Shown in pieces: positions 47,371 to 57,925 of a DNA stretch of 64,000 nt (position 1 is the first letter of the stretch; the number at the start of each line of letters is the position of its first letter). The translations under genes were made by a program, and so were the position numbers. The stretch is from NCBI GenBank assembly GCA_020635285.1, contig JACKAB010000044.1, positions 248,001 to 312,000 of the forward strand, written 5' to 3'. This DNA is from Ignavibacteriales bacterium (GTDB taxonomy: Bacteria; Bacteroidota; Ignavibacteria; Ignavibacteriales; Melioribacteraceae). Under the pieces are notes generated by a model. It was not told the origin of the DNA. It was given only the letters and a program-made list of their open reading frames with translations, and made no database searches.

Positions 47371-48108
47371 ATGGCAGAAATAACAAAAAATGAAGCTCTT
47401 GTGTTACGCAAAACAAACTTTAGTGATTCGAGTCTAATTGTTGAGCTTTATACAAAAGAGCATGGCAAAATTTCTGCTATTATTAAAGGAGCACGTAGTT
47501 CAAAATCTAGAATTGGAAGCAAAATAGATACGCTCAATTTGGTGGAAGCTGTATTCTATCATAAAGAACAAAAGGAATTACAATTAGTAACACAAGCAAA
47601 TTTAATAAGTCACTTCCATAATATTAAAAGTGATTTAGAAAGAGTAAAATATGCTTCTGCAATAGTTGAACTTATATTAAAACTAGTTCCAGAAAAAGAT
47701 GCAAATGAAAAACTATTCAGGGGTGTTGTAAAAAGTTTAAATTTAATGGATAAAGAAAACTCGCAACCTATTTTACATTTCACACAATTTTTTATGTTCT
47801 TTATAAAAGAAATTGGTTTTGAACTTTCATTTACAAACTGTTCAAGTTGCGGAAATGAGATTAATAATTCTGATCACAATGCATTCAGTTATACCGATGG
47901 AATAGTTTGCGGAAACTGTAATAAGGACAAATTGACCACTTTTGATTTTTCTACGGAACTTTTTGAATTGTTCCTGTGTTTAACTTCCAAAAATAAAAAG
48001 CTTTCTTATAAGAAAAGTGATTTAGAAAATATAATTTTCATTTTGGAGAAATATATCATTTATCATAATTCAGATTTCAAAGGCTTAAAAACATTATCAA
48101 TATTTTAA
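47371..48108 (+). CDS. recO: DNA repair protein RecO
   Basis: A 245-residue protein: N-terminal OB fold (EALVLRKTNFSDSSLIVELY, KGARSSKSRIGSKID), a helical centre, and a C-terminal zinc site (CSSCG ... CGNC). It helps load RecA in the RecF pathway and anneals single strands. It lies 8 bases after mtnA and 16 before htrA. Confidence 0.92.
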   Translation: MAEITKNEALVLRKTNFSDSSLIVELYTKEHGKISAIIKGARSSKSRIGSKIDTLNLVEAVFYHKEQKELQLVTQANLISHFHNIKSDLERVKYASAIVELILKLVPEKDANEKLFRGVVKSLNLMDKENSQPILHFTQFFMFFIKEIGFELSFTNCSSCGNEINNSDHNAFSYTDGIVCGNCNKDKLTTFDFSTELFELFLCLTSKNKKLSYKKSDLENIIFILEKYIIYHNSDFKGLKTLSIF

Positions 48109-48124
48109 AGAGGAAGGTAGTAAA

Positions 48125-49640
48125 ATGAAAACCAGAAATATTTTTGGAACAATTTCATTGTTGGTTATTGGTGTTGTCTTCGGTGCCATTTTGGTTTCTA
48201 ATTCAGGATTATTAAAACAAAGTCGTGCAGAAAATATACAAATCGGAAGTGAATCATCACCCGTGGAAATTTCATCACTCAGCGATTTTAACAACGCATT
48301 CACACAAGTTGCTGAAAAAGTAACCCCATCAATTGTAAGTATTCAAGTAGTAAGTTCGGTTAAAGAAGATCCGCACAAGGATTTATTTGATTTCCCTTTT
48401 AATATACCACAATTTAAAGATCAGAAACCAAGGAATAGACAAGGAGCCGGAAGCGGTGTAATAATTTCTCCTGATGGTTACATTATAACAAATAATCATG
48501 TTGTTGAAGATGCTGTAAATGTAAAAGTAAACTTATTTGATAAAACTGAACTTGATGCGGAAGTTATTGGAAGAGATCCTTTAACAGATTTGGCAGTTAT
48601 TAAAGTTAAGGGCAAAGATTTGCCTGCAGCTTACATGGGCAATTCAGATAACCTCAAAGTTGGCACTTGGGTTATGGCAATCGGTAATCCGTTGAGTTAT
48701 TTAACATCAACGGTAACAGCAGGAATTATTAGTGCAACGGGTAGAAACATTAATATTATTCAAGATACATATGGAATTGAAGATTTTATTCAAACCGATG
48801 CGGCAATCAATCCAGGTAATAGTGGCGGAGCTTTAGTTGATTTAACCGGCTCTGTAATCGGAATAAATTCTGCAATTGCAACAAACGGATTCTCAGCAAG
48901 CTATATTGGTTATGGTTTTGCAATTCCAATAAATATTGCAAAAGCAGTTGCACAAGATTTAATTGAAAATGGAGAAGTAAGCAGAGGTTACATTGGTGTA
49001 AGTATAAAAGAAGTTGATGGAGCAACTGCAAAAGCGCTTGGCTTAGATAAACCAAAAGGAATAATAATCCAAAGTGTTCTTGAAGATGGTTCAGCCGCAA
49101 CTGAAGATATTGTTCCCGGAGATATAATTTTAATGGTTGATGGAAAAGAAGTCAACAAACCTAACCAATTACAAAGCTATATTGCAACTAAAAGAGCCGG
49201 TACTGAGGTTCATTTAACATTATTTAGAGATGGAAAAGAGATCAGCAGAGATGTAACTCTTAAAGCAAGAGATAAAGATAAAGGTGATAGTGTTGAATTA
49301 GTGGGAACTAAAAAAGAAAAGAAAAATGATTCCGAAGATTTGAAAGAAGCTTCCTTTGATGCAATTGGTTTAACAGTTCAGAATCTCCCTAATAATATGA
49401 TGAAGAAATATAAAACTGATCATGGAATTTTGGTAAAAGATGTTAAACAATTTAGCAAAGCTGCTGATCAAAGAATGTTCCCTGGTTTACTAATAACTGA
49501 AGTTGATAAAAAGCCAATTAATTCTGTAAAAAGAATTTGAGAAAATTATAAATTCAAAAATTGGCGATGCTATTTTGTTAAAAGTTGCTGATGAAAATGG
49601 TAATACAAGTTTTATCGGATTGGAAATTCCTGAGGAATAA
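48125..49640 (+). CDS. htrA: Periplasmic serine protease DegP/HtrA, last part frameshifted
   Basis: About 505 residues when joined. N-terminal membrane or signal segment (TISLLVIGVVFGAILVSNSG), trypsin-like domain with His125 (TNNHVVEDA), Asp155 (TDLAVIKV) and Ser233 (GNSGGAL), then two PDZ domains (SRGYIGVSIKEVDG, and a second near residue 410). The open frame stops at 49540 after a run of five A (49528-49532); the alternative frame (EFEKIINSKIGDAILLKVAD) completes the last PDZ domain to TAA 49638-49640. The catalytic part is intact either way. It degrades misfolded envelope proteins. Confidence 0.94.
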
Positions 49641-49664
49641 ATCAACCTCATTATAGTTGGAAAT

Positions 49665-49693
49665 AAAACGCCTAATTTATTAGGCGTTTTTTT
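49665..49693. terminator. Bidirectional terminator
   Basis: AAAACGCCTA / TAGGCGTTTT stem (49665-49674 with 49681-49690), loop ATTTAT, with a T-run on the right and an A-run on the left. It lies between htrA (plus) and the LamG gene (minus). Confidence 0.88.
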
Positions 49694-49699
49694 ATAAAT

Positions 49700-50504
49700 A
49701 ATTATTAGTAAAACTTCAAAAATTTCTTTATCACTAAGTGCTTTTTTTATTATCAAAAGATCATCTAAAGATCCATCAAAAAAAGCGATCGTGACTAACA
49801 GTTCCATTTGTATCTCCAATTTTAAGCGTCGATAGTGAACCGCAATTAGGGTTTTCTGCAAATTTAAGTTTTTCTATTTGATTTCCATTTATATAAAGAA
49901 TAATTTCTTTGGAGTCAGTTTTACGAACAACTCCAATATGATACCATAAACTATTTGTAAATAAAAACTACTAAAATTATGATTATTGTTAATCCCATTT
50001 TCGTTTTCATGCCCATAAGCAAGAAATCTGCTCCTCTGAAATGATAAGGAGAATAGACCATTTGTTTGTGGATTATCTGAATTATCAGCCTGACAGGATA
50101 TTATATTATTTAAGTTATCAAATGAATTAATTTTTTATCCAAAAAGTAATTGTTAAATCACCTTCAATTTGGAAAGGATGCGAATCATTTATTTCTAAGT
50201 AACTGTTTTTACCATTAAATTCTACCGCTGATTTAGAATTATTATTTCTATCATTAATAAATAAAACATTATGATTCTTGAGATCAAAACCATTTCCGCT
50301 GTTATCTTTTTATGTTTCCATTAAACTTGTAAAAACCAACAACAGATTCATAATTTGAGTTTAGCTTACCCTCAAAGTTAAGGCTTTCAATTTCAGAAAT
50401 ATTTAATAAAAGTTTCTCACCATTTTTTTGTTTATTATTAGCTTTTGAGAATATATTGTGCAGCTCAAAAAAAAAATTGATTGAAAAATTACTTTTACTT
50501 TCAT
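49700..50504 (-). pseudogene. LamG (concanavalin-like) domain exported protein, several frame breaks
   Basis: Minus strand from an ATG at 50502-50504 with a signal-peptide-like start (MKVKVIFQSIFF). Joined pieces: SVVGFYKFNGNIKK, SAVEFNGKNSYLEINDS, GDLTITFWIKN, KEIILYINGNQIEKLKFAEN and DGSLDDLLIIKKALSDKEI, in this order, the typical pattern of a LamG/concanavalin-like lectin domain (about 250 residues). At least four frame changes occur. The true 3' end is uncertain, near 49700. It is a surface or secreted binding domain; ligand unknown. Confidence 0.55.
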
Positions 50505-50680
50505 TTTAGATTTCTAGGTTTAGTTTCATTAATCTCAAATATATAATCGACAAATAATTTAATTGCTTTAACTAATAATAAGTTCAATTTCAAGATTGTC
50601 AAGTTGTTATTTAATAAATTTTAAAGTCAAAAAAGATTTTATATCTTAGCACAACAAATTTGAGATTAAAAGGATTTTTA

Positions 50681-51889
50681 ATGATAAGAATACTTACAGC
50701 AGGAGAATCACACGGAAAAGCTCTATCAGTAATTGTTGAAGGATTTCCGTCAAATATAAAAATCACAAAAGAGTTTATAGATAATCAGCTTCGCCGCCGA
50801 CAAATGGGTTACGGTCGCGGTGGAAGAATGAAAATTGAAACTGACCAGATTGAAATATTATCTGGAATTAGATTTGGCAAAACATTGGGTTCGCCAGTTG
50901 CTTTTAATGTTCATAATAGTGATTGGAAAAATTGGACCGAACCAATGAGTCACACTCCAATTAAATCTAAAGTTGAAAAAATTACAATTCCAAGACCCGG
51001 TCATGCTGATTTAACCGGCATTAGTAAATATAATTTTGATGACATTCGCAATTCAATTGAAAGATCAAGCGCTCGAGAAACTGCAGCTAGAGTTGCGGGA
51101 TCAACTATTGCTAAAAAGATTTTTAGAGGAATTTGGAATTACGGTTGGAAGTTTTGTGGAAAGTATTGGCGGAATTTATCCAAAAGATAACTTTGCAAAA
51201 TCTCTGTATGAAAATAATTTACCCAATAATTTTTCTGCACAATCAATTGCAAATGAAGCCGATAAAAGTGAAGTACGCGTTTTAGAGAAAGAGCAGGAAG
51301 AAAAAATAATTCGTAAAATTAAAACTGCTAAAAAAAATGGCGATACACTCGGTGGAAATATTATTGTAGTTGCAACCGGTTTGCCCGTTGGACTTGGAAC
51401 ATACATGCATTTTGATAAAAAGTTAGATGCAGCTATTGCGTTTGAGTTTATGTCAATTAATGCAATAAAAGGTGTTGAAATTGGAAGCGGATTTAACTCG
51501 GCTGATTTATTTGGTTCAAAATCTCACGATGAAATAATTATAAAAAATAATGAATTTTCCAGAAAGACAAATCGTGCTGGTGGAATTGAAGGCGGAATTT
51601 CAACCGGACTGCCGATAATTGTTAAAGCGGCTATGAAGCCAATAGCAACACTTATGCAGCCTATAGAAACGGTTGATTTGAATGGAATGAAATCGGTTAA
51701 AGCAAGAAGGAACGAAGCGATTTTGTAGCCGTTCCAGCTTGCGGAGTTATTGGAGAAGCAGCGCTGGCTTGGGTTATTGCTAAATTTATGTTAGAAAAAT
51801 TCGGCGGCGATTCACTTGAAGAAACTAAATTAAATTATAAAAATTATACTAAAGATTTACAAAAACGGGTCACCAAAAATTTTAAATAG
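50681..51889 (+). pseudogene. aroC: Chorismate synthase, frameshifted twice
   Basis: About 400 residues joined; start ATG 50681 (MIRILTAGESHGKALSVIVE). The family motifs GESHG, RRRQMGYGRGGRMKIETD and RSSARETAARVAGS are present. The frame slips near 51120 (KKIF becomes KRFLEEFGITVGSFVESIGG) and near 51715 (RRNE continues as ACGVIGEAALAWVIAKF) to TAG 51887-51889. It makes chorismate for aromatic amino acids and is normally essential, so two one-base errors in the sequence are likelier than a dead gene. Confidence 0.92.
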
Positions 51890-51895
51890 AATTTT

Positions 51896-52537
51896 ATGAT
51901 AGAATTAAAAAAGTTTACTTTTAATCCGTTTCAAGAAAATACTTATGTTATTTGGGAAACTGAAACAAAAGAAACAATTATTGTTGATCCGGGCTGCTCA
52001 AATAATTTAGAGCAAGATAAACTAACTCGATTAATAAATGATAAAAATCTTTCTGTAAAATATTTAATAAATACTCATTGTCACATTGATCATATTTTGG
52101 GTAATAAATTTGTTAAGGAAAAATATAAATGCAAATTTTATGCGCCCGAGTTAGATGTTCCATTACTGGATAAATTAATTGATCAAGCAAAAATGTTTGG
52201 TTTTCCGGCAGATAAGTCGCCACATCCGGATGAATTTATTATTGAAGATTTAATCCTAAAAATTGGCAACACTGAAATGGAGTTTTTATTCACACCCGGA
52301 CATACTCCAGGCGAATATTGCATATTTTTTAGAAATGAAAAAACTTGTATTAGCGGAGACGTTTTATTCTTGGAAGGTATTGGAAGAACCGATCTGTGGG
52401 GTGGAGATTATGATACGTTACTAAAATCAATTGAAGAAAAATTATTTGCTCTGCCGGATGATATTGTTGTTTATCCGGGTCACGGAGATAAAACAACTAT
52501 TGGTCATGAAAAATTAAATAATCCGTTTTTGAAGTAA
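51896..52537 (+). CDS. MBL-fold hydrolase (glyoxalase II-like)
   Basis: A 213-residue metallo-beta-lactamase-fold enzyme with the metal-binding THCHIDH motif (His61, His63, Asp65, His66), GHTPGEYC, the SGDVLFLEGIGRTDLWGG segment and VVYPGHGDKTTI. Close in plan to the YcbL/GloB-like hydrolases that cleave thioesters such as S-lactoylglutathione. It starts 6 bases after aroC ends and is intact. Confidence 0.88.
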   Translation: MIELKKFTFNPFQENTYVIWETETKETIIVDPGCSNNLEQDKLTRLINDKNLSVKYLINTHCHIDHILGNKFVKEKYKCKFYAPELDVPLLDKLIDQAKMFGFPADKSPHPDEFIIEDLILKIGNTEMEFLFTPGHTPGEYCIFFRNEKTCISGDVLFLEGIGRTDLWGGDYDTLLKSIEEKLFALPDDIVVYPGHGDKTTIGHEKLNNPFLK

Positions 52538-52599
52538 AGTATATTGATTATCAAATTTCGATTTGATAAATTATAAACTTAATGTAAACGAAAAACTAA

Positions 52600-53369
52600 A
52601 TGTCCAAACGCAAACTCATAAATAAATCAAATAGCAGTATTGTACTTTCCTTTATCTCAATAATTACATTTGTCTACATTGTTCTATTTGAGTTTATTTT
52701 ACCTGCGAATAAATTCTTGCCTAAACCATCAACATTAATAGAAGCTGTTCCGGCTTTAATAAATGATTATAATTTTATCACATCATTTATTTACACAATC
52801 TCAATAGTCTATTCGGTTTTTCTAATATCATATTTCTTGATTAAGTGGTTTTTCCCATTATTGTAAATGCTTCTTTCCAGTTTAAAAACTTGGGGATAAT
52901 TTTTAATACATCAAAATATTTTATTCCACTATTTCTAATTTTACTTTTTGAAATGTGGTTCGGAAATTCTATTTACGCCGAAATATTTTTTGTATTAATA
53001 ATTGTAAATGGCTTTTAAAGGGTGAAATATTTCAAAAGTCTTATAAGGTGAAGGAAGAATATATTCTTTCAGCAAAAAGTTTGGGATTAAATGAAAGTAA
53101 ACTGATAAAAAATATTTATTGGAAATCATTTCAGCCGCAGCTATTTGAGGGCATTTTGAAAATTCATTATGTAGTTTGGTCTGCAATTCTAATTTACGAA
53201 TACGTCAGCAGGGCAAATGGATTAGGCGGAATTTTCTATCAAGCAATAAAGTTCCATGATCTTAGCATTATAATCGTAATGATTATTATTTTACTTTTAA
53301 CTTTTGGATCATGGAAAATTTAATGAATTTAATCAAATTGAAATTTTTCTTTTGGGAAAATTTAGATGA
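52600..53369 (+). pseudogene. ABC importer permease (SsuC/TauC type), frameshifted
   Basis: Joined frames give about 255 residues with five or six membrane helices. Start ATG 52600; the frame slips near 52860 (ISYFLIKWFFPL continues as IVNASFQFKNLGIIFN), again near 53020, and perhaps near 53320 before a TGA at 53367-53369. The inner loop that docks the ATPase is recognisable (EEYILSAKSLGLNESKLIKN, an EAA-type motif), as is VVWSAILIYEYVSRANGLGG. No solute-binding protein is encoded nearby. Overlaps the ATPase start (ATGA). Confidence 0.7.
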
Positions 53370-54111
53370 GTGAAGAGTTAATTAGACTAATAAATGTAAG
53401 TAAAGATTATACCGATAAAGTCGGCTACCGTATTCATTTATTGGAAGATATTTCTCTTTCGGTTAAGCAAAATGAAATTGTTACGGTTCTTGCTCCAAAA
53501 GGTTCAGGCAAATCTTCGTTGTTAAAAATTATTTGCGGATTAGAAAAACGAACTTCCGGGGAATTAATTCCGGTGGAAAAATAGTTTATATTCCTACTCA
53601 ACCTTCATCATTTCCTTGGTTTAATGTTGAGCAAAATATTTCTTTCAATAGTAAATTTGCGTCTGGTGAAATAGCAAAAATTATTAAGTTGGTTGGCTTA
53701 AATGGCTATGAAGACCATTATCCACATGGAGAAAGTGAAGGTTTCAGATTTAGGATGTCATTTGGGAGAGCTTTAGCAAATGCCCCGGATGTAATTGTAA
53801 TTGATGAACCATTTAATAATCTAAATAGCAAAACACGTGAAGAAATTTATTTGATGCTGAGAGATGTTTTTGAACAAAGAAAATTGACAATCGTTTTTGG
53901 AACAACAAACCTTACTGAAGCAATATTTCTTTCAGATAAAATTTATTTAATGCAGAAGAATCCCGGCAAAATTATTGAGAAATTAAAAGTCGAATTAAAA
54001 GAAAGAAAAATATCAATAATGGAATCTAAAGAGTTTCATCAATCAAGAAATGAGATTGAAGAAATATTTAAGAATAAACTTGAGCGAGCACTTTACCATT
54101 TTTCTGTTTAG
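53366..54111 (+). pseudogene. ABC importer ATPase (SsuB/TauB type), frameshifted
   Basis: Start ATG 53366. Walker A is intact (APKGSGKSSLLK, about residue 45). The frame slips near 53575 and resumes (GGKIVYIPTQPSSFPWFN) with Walker B (VIVIDEPFNNLN). The ABC signature is degenerate: instead of LSGGQ it reads GESEGFRFRMSFGRAL, so the dimer may hydrolyse ATP weakly or pair with another signature. It likely drives uptake of an anion or organic acid with the upstream permease. Confidence 0.72.
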
Positions 54112-54171
54112 AATAAAAAATGATTGTCATTTGTGTAATAATGAAGATTAATTTTGAAAATCAAAACATAT

Positions 54172-54244
54172 CATTCCCGAATATTTTAATTGGGAATGCA
54201 GCAAGATAAGGGAAAAAAGATTTCTCCCACGACTAATCTGTGGG
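54172..54244. repeat. Hairpin element, dispersed-repeat type
   Basis: Two hairpins: CATTCCC / GGGAATG (54172-54178 with 54192-54198) and CCCAC / GTGGG (54226-54230 with 54240-54244), with GATTTCTCCCACG between. This order resembles repeats scattered in other genomes of the group; only one copy is in this window. No gene is covered between 54112 and 54313. Confidence 0.4.
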
Positions 54245-54313
54245 CAGACACAAAAAGGTGTTCTAAATTAAAGTAACTATACCAATTGAACTACCAAAAA
54301 AAATCGGAGCAAA

Positions 54314-55214
54314 ATGAATAAATTAATTTTAACTCTTTTCTTTTTATCTTCATTTATTTTTGCACAATCAACTGAGAAAAATCTCCAAAACAATTCTTTT
54401 ACTTTTGATGTAACCGCAGATATGCGAAATTACGCCGAGCCGGAATATCATTCATCTGAATATTTTTTAGGTGTTTGCGAGGCAATAAAATCAGTAGGAA
54501 AAGGTGAGTTTATGATAAGTCCTGGAGATATTGATCCGCCTTTTCATGTTCAAGAAACAATTGCTGAAGTTTTAGGAAAAGATTATTTCTGGTATCCGGT
54601 TTTGGGAAATCATGAAGTTGAAACCGAAGATGATATGAATTTCTTAACTAAATATATGGCTTCAGAAATCCCCAACCTAGTTAATGAAGGTCCGCAAAAT
54701 GCTAAAAAAACAATGTATTCTTTTGATTTTAAGAATGCGCATTTTATTGTGCTAAATCAATATTATGATGGTATGTCGACAGAAGGACTTGATGGAGATA
54801 TCTCAGATTCAACTTATATATGGTTAAAAATGATTTAGAAAAAATGCAAAACAATTTACTTTTGTATTTGGACATGAGCCGCTAGTATCAATGCCGGATT
54901 ATGATAATGGCAGAATTCGTCATGTCGGTGATAATCTTGATAAATATCCGGAAAATCTTTTATGATTTATGAATCTGTTGAGAGATCATAAAATTTCTGC
55001 TTATTTCTGTGGTCATACTCACAACTTTTCATACACTAAAATTAACGGTATTTGGCAGATCGATGCCGGACATTCAAGAGGCAAAGGTGATGAGGGTGCA
55101 CGAAGTACTTTTCTTAAAGTGAATGTGAATGAAAATGATTTTATAATTGATGTTTACAGATGCGAACCTAATTTTATTGATTATTCTTTAACTCATCAAC
55201 TTAAACTTGACTGA
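54314..55214 (+). pseudogene. Exported metallophosphoesterase, interrupted
   Basis: A signal peptide (MNKLILTLFFLSSFIFAQ) then calcineurin-like phosphoesterase motifs: ISPGDIDPP (GD), VLGNHEVE (GNHE), FGHEPLVSMPD and FCGHTHNFSY. The frame slips near 54830 (LKMI becomes LKNDLEKNAKQFTFVF) and a TGA interrupts it at 54963-54965. About 300 residues in total, ending at TGA 55212-55214. Hydrolyses phosphate esters outside the cytoplasm; substrate unknown. Confidence 0.75.
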
Positions 55215-55225
55215 AGATTAAATCT

Positions 55226-56770
55226 ATGATAAAAAAAAACAAACAACTTGATAAACTTAGAGCTGAAGCTAAACTTGGCGGTGGTGAAAAACGAATTGAA
55301 AGTCAGCACGCAAAAAAGGAAATTAACTGCAAGAGAACGAATTGACCTGCTTGTTGATGAAGGCAGCTTTGATGAATTAGATATGTTTGTTAAGCATACC
55401 TCCAATGATTTTGGATTAGATAAACAAAAATATTTGGGTGATGGTGTCGTGACTGGTTTTGCAAGAATTAACGGAAGACCGGTCGGATTGTTTAGCCAAG
55501 ATTTTACAGTATTTGGCGGCTCACTTTCAAAAGCGCATGCACAAAAAATTTGTAAAGTTATGGATATGGCAATGAAGATTGGCGTTCCGGTAATTGGGTT
55601 AAATGATTCTGGCGGTGCGAGAATTCAAGAAGGAGTAGTTAGTCTTGGCGGTTATGCAGAAATATTTTTGCGCAACACTCTGGCTTCGGGTGTTATTCCG
55701 CAAATAAGTGCTGTGCTTGGTCCATGCGCAGGAGGTGCAGTTTACTCGCCCGCAATTACTGATTTTATTTTTATGGCAAAGCACACAAGTCACATGTTTA
55801 TTACAGGTCCGGATGTTGTAAAAACGGTAACTCATCAAGAAGTAACTTTTGAAGAATTGGGCGGGGCTGAAACTCACACTTCTAAAAGCGGTGTTGCTCA
55901 TTTTGCCTTTGACAGTGAAATTGAAGTCCTAAACAATATCAGAAATTTAATAGACTATTTACCGCTTAATTGGAAAGATAAATCTCAAGAAAAAGAATTT
56001 AATTTTGATACTAATTTACTTGTCCCAGAACTGGACGAGATAATTCCTGAAAATCCGAATAAACCTTATGATATGCACAACGTAATTGGTAAAATTTTAG
56101 ATGACGGAGATTTTTTAGAGGTGCATAAAAATTATGCGGAAAATATTATTGTTGGATTTGGAAGAGTTGGTGGAGTTGCTGTTGGATTAGTTGCAAATCA
56201 ACCTAAGATTTTAGCTGGAGTTTTAGATATTAATGCATCTATAAAAGGAGCAAGATTTGTGCGCTTCTGTGATTCTTTTAATATACCGCTTTTAGTTTTG
56301 GAAGATGTTCCCGGATTTTACCTGGTACAGATCAGGAGTGGGGTGGAATAATTAAACATGGAAGCAAATTACTTTTTGCATTTTGTGAAGCCACTGTTCC
56401 AAAGGTTACCGTTATAACCCGTAAAGCGTACGGTGGAGCTTATGATGTGATGAACTCAAAGCATATCCGCGGAGATTTTAACTTTGCTTGGCCAACTGCA
56501 GAAATTGCAGTAATGGGTCCACAAGGTGCTGTGGAAATTATTTTTAAAAAAGAAATTCAAGCCGCAGAAAATCAAGAAGAAAAATTGAATCAAAAGTTAA
56601 GTGAATACATTGAAAAATTTGCAAATCCTTATGTTGCTGCGGAGTACGGATTTGTTGATGATGTGATAAAGCCAAGTGAAACAAGGCTCAAACTGATTAA
56701 TGCATTTCAATTATTAAAAACAAAAGTTGATTCAAATCCGAAGAAAAAACATTGTAATATTCCTCTTTGA
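55226..56770 (+). pseudogene. Acyl-CoA (propionyl-CoA) carboxylase carboxyltransferase subunit, frameshifted
   Basis: About 515 residues, the normal length. Start ATG 55226 (MIKKNKQLDKLRAEAKLGGG). The frame slips in an A-run near 55310 before KLTARERIDLLVDEGSFDEL, and near 56325 where LEDVPGF continues as GTDQEWGGIIKHGSKLL, to the stop at 56770. It has LNDSGGARIQEGV, GPCAGGAVYSPA and GGAYDVMNSKHIRGD, typical of PccB/MmdA. It carboxylates acyl-CoA with a biotin carrier, which is not encoded here. The two one-base lesions in a central metabolic gene look like sequence errors. Confidence 0.9.
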
Positions 56771-56874
56771 GTATTTATTCTATGTTAAATTGTGAATATT
56801 TTAATATTGGGATGAAATTATTTTTGTTAAAAAATATTTACTTAGTTGAGTTGATTTGAAGCGTCAAGAATTGA

Positions 56875-57756
56875 TCAAAAGAAATCGACATTAAATCCAA
56901 TCCCAAATTGTGAAACTCTTTTATAATAATATTCACTAAAAGGATGTGAACCATAATAGTAGGAAAGATAAAAGACAATTCCTTTTTTATTCCATTCGCC
57001 AAATTTTATTCCAGCTAAATTATTATAATTAATTTGATGTTCCGGATTGCCTTCCAAAGTAAATTGACTTGCCAAAAATAAATTTGTTTCATGATTAAAT
57101 ATTTCTGAAATAATTTTATTTGTGGCAATTTCAAATCCAATAAATCCATTCCACTTTTTAAGTTCGGAGGGACGAATTAATGTTGAATAATTTATTGCTG
57201 AATAAGTTCTAATATTGCCAAAGTTTGTGAAAAATTGATAACCTAAAAGTAGCTCCCCAAAATCTTTGGCAAATGGGATTGGTCTTGAATTATTCATCCA
57301 TTCATCTTTTTGATCATCATAATGTCCATCCACCAGATGAGCACTATTATGGATTATTCTAAAACGAGAAATTAGTTTTCCATCATTATAATTTTTAGAG
57401 AAGGCTACGTTTCCGCCAAAGAAACCATCCAATGCGTCAATCTGCAATCTTTTTTGCTCATAACTTGTAGAAAGGGCATAAGCCATAAATTCAATTGAAA
57501 GCGTCAATCTAGATTTAGAGAGCGGAAAATTAAATGCAAATAAATCAATATTATTGCCTATATCAACTTTTAGATTTCCATTTTTAGGATAATATAAAAT
57601 TCCAATTCGGGCTTCATCATAATTTGCTTTCAATGGTAAAAAGTGAATTCCGGAGGGTAAAAATTCAAATTCAAGAGATTTACCTTGCGAAAAAATTTGA
57701 TTACTTTTTATTAAGAATATAAAAACGAATAAAAGAATAAAGTTTTTTAAATTCAT
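56875..57756 (-). CDS. DUF1207-like outer-membrane protein
   Basis: About 293 residues with a signal peptide (LKNFILLFVFIFLIKSNQIF). I chose the ATG at 57756 because the earlier TTG adds only three residues before the same signal. Its FLPSGIHFLPLKANYDEARI segment resembles the DUF1207 family; strands such as LFLASQFTLEGN and a C-terminal aromatic end (FNVDFF) fit a barrel. Function unknown. It is convergent with the carboxylase gene. Confidence 0.65.
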   Translation of the reverse strand: MNLKNFILLFVFIFLIKSNQIFSQGKSLEFEFLPSGIHFLPLKANYDEARIGILYYPKNGNLKVDIGNNIDLFAFNFPLSKSRLTLSIEFMAYALSTSYEQKRLQIDALDGFFGGNVAFSKNYNDGKLISRFRIIHNSAHLVDGHYDDQKDEWMNNSRPIPFAKDFGELLLGYQFFTNFGNIRTYSAINYSTLIRPSELKKWNGFIGFEIATNKIISEIFNHETNLFLASQFTLEGNPEHQINYNNLAGIKFGEWNKKGIVFYLSYYYGSHPFSEYYYKRVSQFGIGFNVDFF

Positions 57757-57925
57757 GTCGATCAATAAGGTTAGAATGGATTATTTAATAATAAGTTTAC
57801 AAATATAGTAAAGAAATCTATTTGAAAGTTTATATTTTACAATAACTTAAACTTTTTACTTAATAAATGACTTGAAAAACACACGTTATTCTTATAACTT
57901 ATAAGAATTAATTTTTGAGGTAATT

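Noticed and set aside
48807..49100. Leu/Gln-rich minus-strand frame of 97 residues within htrA
   Set aside because: It is an antisense shadow of htrA with low-complexity composition and no ribosome site.
54245..54313. tRNA-like fragment on the minus strand (TAGTTCAATTGGT) before the phosphoesterase
   Set aside because: Only a D-arm-like stretch matches; no acceptor, anticodon or T arm of a full cloverleaf.
42846..54965. Alternative genetic code, from in-frame TAG and TGA stops in several genes
   Set aside because: Stops vary between TAG, TGA and TAA, most neighbours end normally at the same codons, and frameshifts are more frequent than in-frame stops.
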